A stretch of 17,672 nt of DNA from DATIKM01 sp035477595 (GTDB lineage Bacteria; Armatimonadota; Chthonomonadetes; Chthonomonadales; CAJBBX01): positions 1-17,672 of the forward strand of contig DATIKM010000011.1 of NCBI GenBank assembly GCA_035477595.1, in the 5' to 3' direction. Shown piece by piece: positions 1 to 6,912 of this stretch. A program made the position numbers and the translations under genes. The notes beneath the pieces were generated by a model. The model had not been told where the DNA came from. It was given only the letters and a program-made list of their open reading frames with translations, and searched no databases. Each line of letters begins with the position of its first letter. Positions within the stretch are counted from its first letter, which is position 1.

Positions 1-102
1 GGAGAGCGTCGGTTCGCGCCAGGCCGCATCGGCGCCCTCCACGCAGAGCAACTCCATGCGCTCCCCCGTGGCGACCGTCGCGCTTCCGAGGTGTCGCACC
101 AT
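1..102 (-). CDS. Partial gene, N-terminal 34 residues only, function not recognised
   Basis: The ATG at 102-100 overlaps the TGA of the ROK kinase gene (104-102) in an ATGA arrangement, so this is the next cistron of the same operon and is probably translated by coupling. The visible peptide begins MVRHLGSATVATGERMELL and runs off the left edge of the window. It has no signal peptide and no motif I recognise. A small enzyme or acetyltransferase-like protein would be compatible, but the fragment is too short to name. The reading frame is open across all 34 codons, and the exact 4-nt overlap is the main argument that it is real. Confidence 0.6.
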   Translation of the reverse strand, partial: MVRHLGSATVATGERMELLCVEGADAAWREPTLS

Positions 103-1118
103 CAGGCGACCCCGGACAGATGCCGCCACGCGAGCTCAGCTGCGCCCATCACGCCGGCATCCTCGCCCAGCGCCGCCTCGACGATGCAGCAGTCCTTAGA
201 CAGCGAGTAGATGGCATGTCGTCGCATGGACCGCTCGGCTGCCTCCAGCAGGCCGGTCGCCTTGCGGACGCCGCCGCCGAGCACGACCATCGCCGGGTTG
301 AACGCGTTCACGGCGTTGGAGATGCCCACTCCCAAATAGTAGCCGGTCTCCTCGAAGACCTCGAGCGCGGTCTGATCGCCCTCCGCGGCCGCCTGATCGA
401 TCATCAGCGGCGTCAGGGTCGTCTTGTCCCCCGCGATGCGATCCCAGAGGGTGGATGGCCGGTTGCCATCGATAGCGCGGTGCGCGCGCTCGAGTATGGC
501 CGCCGTGCCGCAGTATGCCTCGAGGCAGCCAAGGGTGCCGCACCCGCACTGGCGTCCGCCGGCGACAATCACCTGGTGACCGAACTCCACGGCGCCACCG
601 GTGCTCCCGCTGACGAGCCTTCCCCCGACTACGACCCCGCTGCCGATGCCCGTACCCAGCGTGAACATCACCATGTCGTCGACATCGCGCCCCGCGCCGT
701 AGCGGAACTCGCCGAGGGCCGCCACGTTCGCGTCGTTGCCAGCGCGCGTCGGGATTCCGAGCGCATCAGCCACCGGTCCGGCGAACGGCACATCAAGGAA
801 GATGCGCAGGGCGCCGTCGACCACCTCACCGAAGTTCGGCGACCAGTGGATCATCCCGGTTCTCTGGTTTATGTGGCCGGGCACCGCCATGCCGACGGCG
901 CCGATGTCTGTGCGCGCAAGGCCGGCATCTGACACCGCTGCCAAAACCGTCTCGCACGTCCTCGCCACGACGCGCGCCACGCCCTGCTTGGCGTCGGACG
1001 GGCCGCGCGCCTGCCCGAGTATCTGTTCGTTGCGGCCCACGACTGCCGCTCGCACGTTGGTGCCGCCCAGGTCGACGCCGACCACATACGATGCGTCGGC
1101 TGCCGGTGCCACGTTCAC
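102..1118 (-). CDS. ROK-family sugar kinase (probable glucokinase)
   Basis: A 338-residue cytoplasmic kinase that transfers phosphate from ATP to a hexose, most likely glucose, feeding glycolysis. Visible are the phosphate-binding DLGGTN near residue 16, GNDAN with the catalytic Asp near 129, the glycine-rich LGTGIGSG, and the ROK signature: His181 in EFGH followed by CGCGTLGCLE (Cys191, 193, 198), a structural zinc site. There is no N-terminal helix-turn-helix, so it is a kinase and not a ROK repressor. I chose the GTG at 1118 because GGAGGAGG lies 5 nt upstream. A longer frame begins at 1187 but would overlap the nucleotidase gene by 32 nt. The gene follows the nucleotidase by 37 nt and overlaps the next gene by ATGA. 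The exact sugar cannot be told from sequence, and N-acetyl sugars or mannose are alternatives. Confidence 0.92.
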   Translation of the reverse strand: MNVAPAADASYVVGVDLGGTNVRAAVVGRNEQILGQARGPSDAKQGVARVVARTCETVLAAVSDAGLARTDIGAVGMAVPGHINQRTGMIHWSPNFGEVVDGALRIFLDVPFAGPVADALGIPTRAGNDANVAALGEFRYGAGRDVDDMVMFTLGTGIGSGVVVGGRLVSGSTGGAVEFGHQVIVAGGRQCGCGTLGCLEAYCGTAAILERAHRAIDGNRPSTLWDRIAGDKTTLTPLMIDQAAAEGDQTALEVFEETGYYLGVGISNAVNAFNPAMVVLGGGVRKATGLLEAAERSMRRHAIYSLSKDCCIVEAALGEDAGVMGAAELAWRHLSGVA

Positions 1119-1155
1119 GCCACCCTCCTCCAGCTGCGCGTGGGAGCGCAGGCTC

Positions 1156-2691
1156 TCATTCTTCCTCACGACCCACATGGCGCACAACGCGGCGACCGTC
1201 GTACGACGGCCTCACCACGCGTGCGGACTCTACGTACGCCATCAGGGCAGCCAGCCGTCCCTGACCCGTGTCTTCCACGCCATCGACTCCCCATAGGAGC
1301 GACCGGGCGTAGTAGCTGTTGGTGGAGCCAGTGTAGATGCGGCTTTCGTCAAGCCGCGCCCCGCCGATCTCCGCGCTGACGAGGCGCGCGCCGTCCACGA
1401 CGTAGCGAATGCCGGAGACCGCCGGCCGACGGGAGGCAAGCGTCCGCGCAACCCAGGCGCCGCTGGCGCGGAACCGCACGAGCGTGTTGTCGAACGGGTC
1501 CATCGTCACCAGGTCTCCGTGCGTAATGGGGCCCTTCGCCAGATGCGACCGGACGCCACCGAGGTTCTCCATGTGGAAGTCCGCACCCGTCGCGGCCCGC
1601 ATGGCGTCGGCCATGAGGTTGTACTCGGCCCGGTCCTGCCCCTTGCGCGCGAAGTCTCCGAGCGCTGTGCCGACTACGCGTCCGTACTTCGGCGCGATGG
1701 GTCGCCACCACCTATCGACCACCCTCTGAACCGCAGGGTCAGGGCGCGTCGACGAGGTGATGGGCAGCAGGCGGCCAGAGTACCTTTGGATGATCCACCG
1801 GCCGCCGGGCCCCTTCACGAGCGTGAGGTCGAGCCGGCCCAACGTGCCGCCCCACTGATGGTTGTGCGCGATGATCGTGCCGCGCACGGAACCCGCCGGG
1901 CCGCCGCGCTGCGGCACCAGGAGTGGTTGGGCCAGCAGCGTGTGGGAGTGCCCGCCCACGATCACGTCGATGCCCGGAACGGCTCGCGCGAGTGCACGGT
2001 CCTCACTGATCCCCAGGTGCGTCAGCGCGATAACGACGTCTGCCTGCTTGCGGAGGGCCGGCGTGAGGCCCCTGGCCGTCTCCACGGGAGACGTCACGAT
2101 GAGCCCTTCCCTAGCGGCGGAGTACTTGCGGGCATCCGTCGTCAGCAGGCCGAAGAACGCGACCCGCACGGGCCCGAACCGCCGAATGACGTAGCGCTTC
2201 ATCACCGGCCGACCCGTCGAGCGCTCCACCAGGTTGGCACACACCGTGGGATACCGCGCGGCCGACACCAGGCGCCGCACCTGCGCGATGGTGTTGTTGA
2301 GCTCGTGGTTTCCCAGGCAGGCCACGTCGTAGCCGGCGGCACTCATTGCGGCGACGTCGGCATCGCCGTTGTACTCCGTCGAGAATGGCGTTCCGTCGCA
2401 GATATCGCCGGAGTCGACGAGCACGGTGTGCCTGCGACGTTCCGCGCGCACCTGCCTGGCCACCGTCGCCCTGCGGGCGATGCCTCCGATGTCGCGCCGG
2501 TGTGTGAGCCTCGCTATGTCCGAACCCGGGTCGAAGACCTCGGGGTAGCTGAACGGCAGAAGCCGACCGTGCGTGTCGTTTGTGTGAAGGATGGTGAGGT
2601 AGATGCGCGTCGGTGGGGCGTGAGCCTCAAGCCCGACAAGGAGAATGGCAACGGCAAGCAGAGGCTGAAGCAGGCGGCCAAGGCAGCGCAA
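1156..2691 (-). CDS. Secreted 5'-nucleotidase / UshA-like metallophosphoesterase
   Basis: A 511-residue exported enzyme of the 5'-nucleotidase/2',3'-cyclic phosphodiesterase family, expected to release phosphate from extracellular nucleotides. The dimetal motifs are in order: HTNDTHG (Asp39, His41), DSGD (residues 93-96), GNHE (Asn128, His129), THLG and GGHSHT. The substrate-binding C-terminal domain shows NLMADAM, NLGGVRS and a DPFDNTLV segment. I chose the TTG at 2691: it has AGGAGG 8 nt upstream and yields a compact signal peptide (MRCLGRLLQPLLAVAILLVG, then LEAHA). The frame stays open to another TTG at 2766, but that would put 25 unusual residues before the signal and lies only about 8 nt from the predicted transcription start. 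The family members most like it are UshA and YfkN. Substrate is not determined. Confidence 0.9.
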   Translation of the reverse strand: MRCLGRLLQPLLAVAILLVGLEAHAPPTRIYLTILHTNDTHGRLLPFSYPEVFDPGSDIARLTHRRDIGGIARRATVARQVRAERRRHTVLVDSGDICDGTPFSTEYNGDADVAAMSAAGYDVACLGNHELNNTIAQVRRLVSAARYPTVCANLVERSTGRPVMKRYVIRRFGPVRVAFFGLLTTDARKYSAAREGLIVTSPVETARGLTPALRKQADVVIALTHLGISEDRALARAVPGIDVIVGGHSHTLLAQPLLVPQRGGPAGSVRGTIIAHNHQWGGTLGRLDLTLVKGPGGRWIIQRYSGRLLPITSSTRPDPAVQRVVDRWWRPIAPKYGRVVGTALGDFARKGQDRAEYNLMADAMRAATGADFHMENLGGVRSHLAKGPITHGDLVTMDPFDNTLVRFRASGAWVARTLASRRPAVSGIRYVVDGARLVSAEIGGARLDESRIYTGSTNSYYARSLLWGVDGVEDTGQGRLAALMAYVESARVVRPSYDGRRVVRHVGREEE

Positions 2692-2780
2692 GGGAGGCGC
2701 CTCCTTCCACAGGTACGGGTGCCATGGCGGCGGCTGCGTGTGCGAGTGCGGCAGCCGGCGTGCCAAGCGTGGAGAGCCCC

Positions 2781-2810
2781 ATTATAGGGTCTGCGCACTG
2801 CCTGGCGCAA
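2781..2810 (-). promoter_or_regulatory. Sigma-70-type promoter of the nucleotidase-ROK operon
   Basis: On the minus strand a perfect TATAAT -10 (2786-2781) lies 18 bp downstream of TTGCGC (2810-2805), a 3/6 match to the -35. Transcription should begin near 2774, giving a leader of about 80 nt before the TTG start at 2691. The -35 overlaps a palindromic AAGCGCTT at 2809-2816. Confidence 0.65.
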
Positions 2811-2820
2811 GCGCTTTCAG
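2807..2820. promoter_or_regulatory. Possible LacI-family operator between divergent promoters
   Basis: The 8-bp palindrome AAGCGCTT (2809-2816) overlaps the -35 of the nucleotidase-ROK promoter. The surrounding CGCAAGCGCTTTCA fits 12 of 14 positions of the cre-type pattern TGWNANCGNTNWCA. A LacI-family repressor of sugar metabolism would fit a sugar kinase operon. This is pattern matching only, and no regulator gene is in the window. Confidence 0.3.
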
Positions 2821-2844
2821 CGCCCCGCCGAGGGCCTCCCGGCC

Positions 2845-2873
2845 TTGTCACGGCCAGAGGGCTGTGCTATAAT
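2845..2873 (+). promoter_or_regulatory. Strong extended -10 promoter of nusA-ylxR
   Basis: TTGTCA (2845-2850) is separated by exactly 17 bp from a perfect TATAAT (2868-2873). TGC immediately before the -10 gives the extended TGnTATAAT form. Transcription should start near 2880, leaving a leader of about 100 nt ahead of nusA. It is the best promoter match in the window, as expected for a highly expressed transcription factor gene. Confidence 0.8.
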
Positions 2874-2900
2874 CAACACGCTTTCGACGCGCCATTGCGA

Positions 2901-2956
2901 AGAGCGGCCGTCCGACCGCTCTCCAGTTCGTCCTTATGGCCGCCTTCACGGGCGGC
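2901..2956 (+). promoter_or_regulatory. Structured nusA leader, candidate attenuator
   Basis: The leader can form hairpin 1, AGAGCGG (2901-2907) with CCGCTCT (2916-2922), and a second hairpin, GCCGCC (2939-2944) with GGCGGC (2951-2956), followed by TTCGCTTTTAT. The second resembles an intrinsic terminator and ends about 14 nt before the SD. A competing pairing, GCGGCC (2904-2909) with GGCCGC (2938-2943), would disrupt both hairpins, as expected of an antiterminator. The SD TGGAGG (2971-2976) follows. NusA is known to affect pausing and termination and to be autoregulated in some bacteria, so feedback is an attractive inference but unproven. Confidence 0.5.
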
Positions 2957-2981
2957 TTCGCTTTTATACTTGGAGGCGACC

Positions 2982-4469
2982 ATGAACGGCGATTTCCTCG
3001 AGGTCTTGCAGCAGATCGCGCGGGAGAAGGAGATATCGCCGGAGGCCCTGCTGGAGACCGTGGAAGCGGCGCTGGTCACCGCCTACAAGAAGAACTTCAC
3101 CGCGGTAGGCGGCGAAGTCAGCGTGCGCATGAACACCCAGCAGGCCACGTTCCAGGTCTTCTGCCAGCGCCCGGTGGTCGAGGACGAGATAGAGGAGCCA
3201 GGCCAGATCACCCTGGCGGAAGCGCGCGAGCACGACCCCCAGATTCAGCCCGGCGATGTGCTGGAGATCGACGTCACGCCGCGCACGTTCGGTAGGATTG
3301 CGGCGCAGACGGCCAAGCAGGTGGTGATGCAGCGCCTGCGCGAGGCGGAGCGGGACCGCATCTTCGACGAGTACAACGAGCGTGTTGGCGAGGTCGTGAC
3401 GGGCATCGTTCAGCGTCGCGAGTACCGCAATGTGCTCATCGGCATGGGGCGCATCGAGGCGGTGCTGCCGCCGCAGGAGCAGGTGGAGACCGAGCCCTAC
3501 CGGTTCAATGACCGGATCAAGGTCTACATCCTGGAGGTCCGCAGAACGCCGCGCGGCCCCCAGGTGATCGTGTCTCGCACGCATCCCGGCCTCATTCGCC
3601 GGCTGTTCGAGCTTGAAGTGCCCGAGATCGCCGACGGCGTCGTCACCATCAAAGCCGTCGCGCGTGAGCCGGGCGCGCGCTCGAAGATCGCCGTGGCCTC
3701 CCGCGAGGAGCGCGTCGATCCCGTGGGAAGCTGCGTCGGTCCTCGTGGCACCCGCGTTCAGGCGGTGGTGAATGAGCTCTACGATGAGAAGATCGACATC
3801 ATTAAGTGGGTGGCCGACGTGGGACCGTTCATCGCCGAGGCTCTGTCGCCGGCCAAGGCGAGCAAGGTCTGCCTGAATGAGGACACGAAGAGCGCGCTCG
3901 TGATCGTGCCCGATAACCAGCTCTCGCTGGCGATCGGGAAGTCGGGCCAGAACGTTCGGCTGGCCGCCCGCCTGACCCAGTGGCGGATCGACATCCGTAG
4001 CGAGGCGCAGATCGCGCGACAGGCGCTGGTGGACGCGGGCGAGCACGGGTCGGACGGCGATGCGGTGTTGTCGGCGGCAGTGGTGCCGTTGTCGCCGTCA
4101 GCGGCGGCGTTGTCGTCGGCAGTGGCGGCGTTGTCGCCGGCAGTGGCGGCCTCTGCCCTGGCGGACCTGAGCTACGTGCCGGGCCTCGAAGAAACCGCCG
4201 ACATGGTGGCGCGACCGAATGCGGCAACCGAGGAGTCCTTCGGTCCCTGCATCGAGTTGTCGCAGACGGATGCTTCGGCCTCTCTTGAGGATGCAGCGGG
4301 CGCAGGCGATGACGCAGCCAATGGCTCCGGGCCCACGGTGAGCCTGGAGCCGATCGACACGACCGCGGCGGTCGTCGCCGAGCGTCCGCCGGACGGCGCC
4401 GGCCCTCGGGAGGACGCCGAAGCGTCGGCGGAGGCCGTGGCGCCCGAGGCCCCCGCCCGGGCGGAGTAG
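2982..4469 (+). CDS. nusA: Transcription elongation/termination factor NusA
   Basis: A 495-residue RNA polymerase-binding protein acting in pausing, termination and antitermination. The N-terminal polymerase-binding domain covers about residues 1-130 and starts MNGDFLEVLQQIAREKEISP. It is followed by an S1 domain (about 136-200), a KH1 domain with GSCVGPRG (about 249-256) and a KH2 domain with LAIGKSGQNVRLAARL (about 316-331). The ATG at 2982 has TGGAGG 5 nt upstream; the frame is open further upstream but that stretch lies in the promoter and leader. After residue 350 comes a low-complexity, Ala/Ser-rich then acidic tail of about 145 residues that includes four 7-residue tandem repeats. It does not look like the E. 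coli acidic repeat domains. ylxR follows after 4 nt. Confidence 0.97.
   Translation: MNGDFLEVLQQIAREKEISPEALLETVEAALVTAYKKNFTAVGGEVSVRMNTQQATFQVFCQRPVVEDEIEEPGQITLAEAREHDPQIQPGDVLEIDVTPRTFGRIAAQTAKQVVMQRLREAERDRIFDEYNERVGEVVTGIVQRREYRNVLIGMGRIEAVLPPQEQVETEPYRFNDRIKVYILEVRRTPRGPQVIVSRTHPGLIRRLFELEVPEIADGVVTIKAVAREPGARSKIAVASREERVDPVGSCVGPRGTRVQAVVNELYDEKIDIIKWVADVGPFIAEALSPAKASKVCLNEDTKSALVIVPDNQLSLAIGKSGQNVRLAARLTQWRIDIRSEAQIARQALVDAGEHGSDGDAVLSAAVVPLSPSAAALSSAVAALSPAVAASALADLSYVPGLEETADMVARPNAATEESFGPCIELSQTDASASLEDAAGAGDDAANGSGPTVSLEPIDTTAAVVAERPPDGAGPREDAEASAEAVAPEAPARAE
4062..4145 (+). repeat. Four 21-bp tandem repeats inside the nusA tail
   Basis: Four consecutive imperfect 21-bp units start at 4062, 4083, 4104 and 4125, of the form GCGGCGTTGTCGCCGGCAGTG. 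In the nusA frame they encode a 7-residue unit such as AALSPAV or AALSSAV. Units 3 and 4 differ at few positions, which suggests recent duplication. A partial fifth unit begins at 4146. Confidence 0.85.
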
Positions 4470-4473
4470 GCGC

Positions 4474-4770
4474 GTGTCTCCACAGGCAGGCGGTCGGCGC
4501 GCGCGGCACGTGCCGATCCGCTCTTGCGTCAGTTGCCGCACCGCCGGGGACAAGCGGGACCTTCTGCGCGTGGTCCGGGCGCCGAGCGGTGTGGTCTCGG
4601 TCGACGCAGTCGGCAAAGCGAACGGCCGCGGCGCCTATGTGTGCGCTGCGGCCGCGTGCATCGCGTCGGCCCGCCGACAGCGGAAACTCGAGCGCAGTCT
4701 CGGCGCCGAGGTGCCCGCCGAGGTGTATGACGGGCTCCTTGCGCTCATGCAGACCGCGGGCGGCGGCTGA
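4474..4770 (+). CDS. rnpM: YlxR/RnpM-family RNA-binding protein (DUF448)
   Basis: A 98-residue protein with the family hallmarks VPIRSCVSCR (residues 13-22) and KANGRGAYVC (48-57), plus a Lys/Arg-rich surface for RNA. In Bacillus subtilis the family member RnpM binds RNase P RNA and modulates its activity; YlxR is encoded beside nusA in most bacteria. The start is the GTG at 4474, 4 nt after the nusA stop, with GGAG at the end of nusA serving as SD. The gene ends only 9 nt from the convergent carboxypeptidase gene. The usual following genes (an L7Ae-like gene and infB) are missing. Confidence 0.92.
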   Translation: MSPQAGGRRARHVPIRSCVSCRTAGDKRDLLRVVRAPSGVVSVDAVGKANGRGAYVCAAAACIASARRQRKLERSLGAEVPAEVYDGLLALMQTAGGG

Positions 4771-4779
4771 AGCTTCCCG

Positions 4780-6471
4780 CTACTCGGGCAGTGTGATCTC
4801 GGCTCGCGCCCTGCCAGCGCGATCGTGACGGACACTCACGCGGACGGTGGCTCCGGGCCTCGCGCGCACCACCCACTCCACCTTTGCACGGTCGTCTGTC
4901 GGATCAGCGCTCCACCCATACGGGCTCGAGGCCTTGTGCGCCCGGCCCTCCAGTTCGCCAATCTCCTCGCGAACCTTGCCTGTCTCCAGGGAGGCGCCCT
5001 CCGGCAGGGCGATCTCCGCGATGGCGCCACGCACGACTTTCCGCTCGAGGGCCTTCCGTGTGACGTAGGTGGGAAGCCACCCTTCGTTCTCGACCACCAT
5101 CCGCACCCGGTAGGTCGACTCGCTGATCCGCACGGCATCAGCGGTGTGCAGCCGCAGGAGCGGCGAGATGAGCGCATGCCAGAGGAGCCATGGCGGAAAC
5201 AGCGCGAGCTCGCGCTCCAGGAATGGCGGCGGCGGGTTCCGAAAGGCATACTGCGCGTCCCATCCTCCGATCTCGATCGGTCCGAGCTGCGGGTGGTGGA
5301 ACGGCCGCCAGTCCACGAAGCCGCGTCCCCCGAGCACCTCGTCGTTCCACCGCAGCATTCGCAGGTCATCCTCCACCGGATGCTCCCGGTACCAGTCGAT
5401 GAACTTGTACTCCTTGATGCCAGCCTGCCGCTGCGGGCTCCAGATCTCCACGGTCCATGCGAACAGACCCAGGTGGTCGTACATCCAGTCGTCGAAGACG
5501 CCGGTGATGACTTCCTGCGGATGGTAGCGGAAGTCGTGGTACACCGAGATTGCCGGGTACCCGGTTATCTCAGTCCCCCTGCGACCGATTGCCTGGTAGG
5601 CCCAGAGGTCCTCGGCCGGCATGGCATCGTCGCCCTGCGTTCCATAGGGCCTCAGCAAGACGCCGCTGTACGTGTGGAACGCGACGCCTCCGGTGATGTT
5701 CGGGTGCCCCGCGATGAATGCGACCGCCGCGCGGATCTCAGGCTCGCTCGTGGGAAAGAGGCCCGCCCCGTGCTGCTCCGCTTCTTGTCGCCAGCGCGAG
5801 GGGAAGTTGCGGTTGAGGTCTAGCCCTGCCTTCTCGCGCTGGATCGTGATTGTGACGCCATCCCAGTTCTCGATCATGCCCTCGGGCAGCACGCGGTACG
5901 CGAGGCACGATAGGTCGTTCGGCCCCCGTCGGACCAGCAGGCGCGGATCGGCGTCACTGACTTTCCAGGGCCCGTTAGGGTCGGGAATGCGCATCGAGAG
6001 GAGCCGCCCGTCTCCATCAACGTCCTCCCGGCGCAGCCCCTCGATTGGATCCTCATCGAATGGGTACGGCCTGGTGCTGGAGCGCAGGAACCGGGGCCGC
6101 TCAGCGAAGAACGCCTCCGGCCCGTCCGGATTGAGCCTGGGGACGACGTAGAAGGCGCGCGTATCGAGGCACCGGGTGACATCCGGGTCGGAACCGTAGC
6201 CGCGTTCCAGCCGCAGGAGGAAGTGGAGGCATGCAGACGCCGCGCTGACCTCCGTTGCGTGAATGTTGCCGTCGATCCAGAAGGCCGGCTTCTCGTGCGC
6301 GGGCCCAGTGGACTGGTTCGTTACCGTCATGCACCAGATGTCGCGACCCTCATAGCTCCTACCGATGCTCTCCAGTGCGAACAGGTCGGGCCGCTCCTCG
6401 GCGAGCCGGCGCAGCTGCTCACACAGCTCATCGTAGGGCATGTAGTGGTCGAACGCCGGTCGGTCGCTCAC
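4780..6471 (-). CDS. M14-family zinc carboxypeptidase
   Basis: A 563-residue metallopeptidase that should remove C-terminal residues from peptides. Zinc ligands are His71 and Glu74 in IHATE and His266 in FHTYSG. Asn220 and Arg221 in DLNRNFP bind the substrate carboxylate, and Glu342 in WTVEIW is the catalytic base. RLNPDG near 112 is also typical. An insert around residues 149-155 carries a DVDGDG calcium-loop-like motif. About 200 residues follow the catalytic domain, ending in a likely beta-sandwich region. No signal peptide is seen. The GTG at 6471 is chosen because GAGGAGG lies 7 nt upstream and because it overlaps the stop of a short upstream ORF (GTGA). The open frame continues to 6624 but without family similarity. 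Physiological substrate is unknown. Confidence 0.9.
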   Translation of the reverse strand: MSDRPAFDHYMPYDELCEQLRRLAEERPDLFALESIGRSYEGRDIWCMTVTNQSTGPAHEKPAFWIDGNIHATEVSAASACLHFLLRLERGYGSDPDVTRCLDTRAFYVVPRLNPDGPEAFFAERPRFLRSSTRPYPFDEDPIEGLRREDVDGDGRLLSMRIPDPNGPWKVSDADPRLLVRRGPNDLSCLAYRVLPEGMIENWDGVTITIQREKAGLDLNRNFPSRWRQEAEQHGAGLFPTSEPEIRAAVAFIAGHPNITGGVAFHTYSGVLLRPYGTQGDDAMPAEDLWAYQAIGRRGTEITGYPAISVYHDFRYHPQEVITGVFDDWMYDHLGLFAWTVEIWSPQRQAGIKEYKFIDWYREHPVEDDLRMLRWNDEVLGGRGFVDWRPFHHPQLGPIEIGGWDAQYAFRNPPPPFLERELALFPPWLLWHALISPLLRLHTADAVRISESTYRVRMVVENEGWLPTYVTRKALERKVVRGAIAEIALPEGASLETGKVREEIGELEGRAHKASSPYGWSADPTDDRAKVEWVVRARPGATVRVSVRHDRAGRARAEITLPE

Positions 6472-6518
6472 TCGCGATCCTCCTCGGGAGATGTCAGGGC
6501 GCAGTTCGCGAGGTTCAT
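6468..6518 (-). CDS. 16-residue leader ORF before the M14 peptidase
   Basis: The ORF encodes MNLANCALTSPEEDRE and has a strong SD: AGGAGG ends 5 nt before the ATG at 6518. Its TGA (6470-6468) overlaps the peptidase GTG (6471-6469) as GTGA, the arrangement expected for translational coupling. It is too short to judge by coding bias. It may be a regulatory leader peptide or chance. The frame is open further upstream, but that stretch lies in the SRP RNA gene. Confidence 0.4.
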   Translation of the reverse strand: MNLANCALTSPEEDRE

Positions 6519-6551
6519 CACGGCCTCCTGCCCCGCGCGCAAGGGGAGGTG

Positions 6552-6581
6552 TTCGGCACTCCTGTGGCGTATCTGTAGAGT
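6552..6581 (+). promoter_or_regulatory. Weak candidate promoter of the SRP RNA gene
   Basis: TTCGGC (6552-6557) and TAGAGT (6576-6581) are 18 bp apart and lie directly before the predicted RNA 5' end at about 6582. The -10 matches at 4 of 6 positions and the -35 is poor. A start at 6582 would also require an unusually short gap after the -10, so the true promoter may differ. Confidence 0.25.
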
Positions 6582-6854
6582 GGATCGTGCTAGACGGGGA
6601 GCTAGCGGTGCCCTGAACCCGCAATCCGCTATAGCGGGGTCGAACTCCCCGCCCTCGGGGCGGTCTTCGGTAGGTTCAGCAGCAGCGGGCAGTGTCGATG
6701 GCCGGGCCTCGCGCATCGGCGAGCACACGAATCGTGTCAGGACCGGAAGGTAGCAGCACTAAGTGCGACTTCCCGAGTGCCGCGATGATACCTGGCCGGA
6801 ATTGTTCGCGTCTGCTTCCGGCCGAAGCTGCCACAAAGGCGGGGTGCACGATCC
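6582..6854 (+). ncRNA. ffs: Signal recognition particle RNA, large bacterial type
   Basis: This RNA of about 273 nt is the scaffold of the signal recognition particle, which binds Ffh and targets nascent membrane and secreted proteins. The Ffh-binding domain IV tip is visible as GTCAGGACCGGAAGGTAGCA (6736-6755). The 5' part has the Alu-domain pattern GTGCTAG..GGGGAGCTAGCGGTGCCC and ACCCGCAATCCGCTATAGCG typical of large SRP RNAs of the Bacillus/Thermus type. The ends are defined by a perfect 9-bp terminal helix, GGATCGTGC (6582-6590) with GCACGATCC (6846-6854). The length matches the roughly 270-nt B. subtilis scRNA. Placement just upstream of dnaX is common in bacteria. Confidence 0.93.
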
Positions 6855-6886
6855 ATACCACGCAGGCCGGTATGCCGTCGCCGGCC
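6854..6886 (+). promoter_or_regulatory. Alternative hairpins between SRP RNA and dnaX
   Basis: Two stems are possible: CATACC (6854-6859) with GGTATG (6869-6874), and GGCCGG (6865-6870) with CCGGCC (6881-6886). They share bases and so exclude each other. Neither is followed by a T-run, so this is not a classical terminator. It may help form the SRP RNA 3' end or control read-through into dnaX. Confidence 0.3.
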
Positions 6887-6912
6887 AGTCTACCTAACTC
6901 TCCGCGCGTGAC

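Noticed and set aside
1519..2787. 422-codon plus-strand frame opposite the nucleotidase
   Set aside because: Arginine/proline/histidine-rich composition with no motifs, antisense to a clear enzyme gene.
2964..4046. 360-codon minus-strand frame opposite nusA
   Set aside because: Antisense to a well-supported nusA; leucine/histidine/arginine-rich noise.
4062..4145. Tandem repeats considered as a CRISPR-like array
   Set aside because: Units are directly adjacent with no spacers and stay in the nusA reading frame.
6629..6645. GGGTCGAACTCCCC looks like a tRNA T-arm
   Set aside because: It sits in the Alu-domain part of the SRP RNA; no acceptor stem or anticodon arm can be formed around it.
6468..6728. 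86-codon minus-strand frame extending upstream of the M14 leader ORF
   Set aside because: Its upstream two thirds run through the SRP RNA gene; only the last 16 codons have an SD-supported start.
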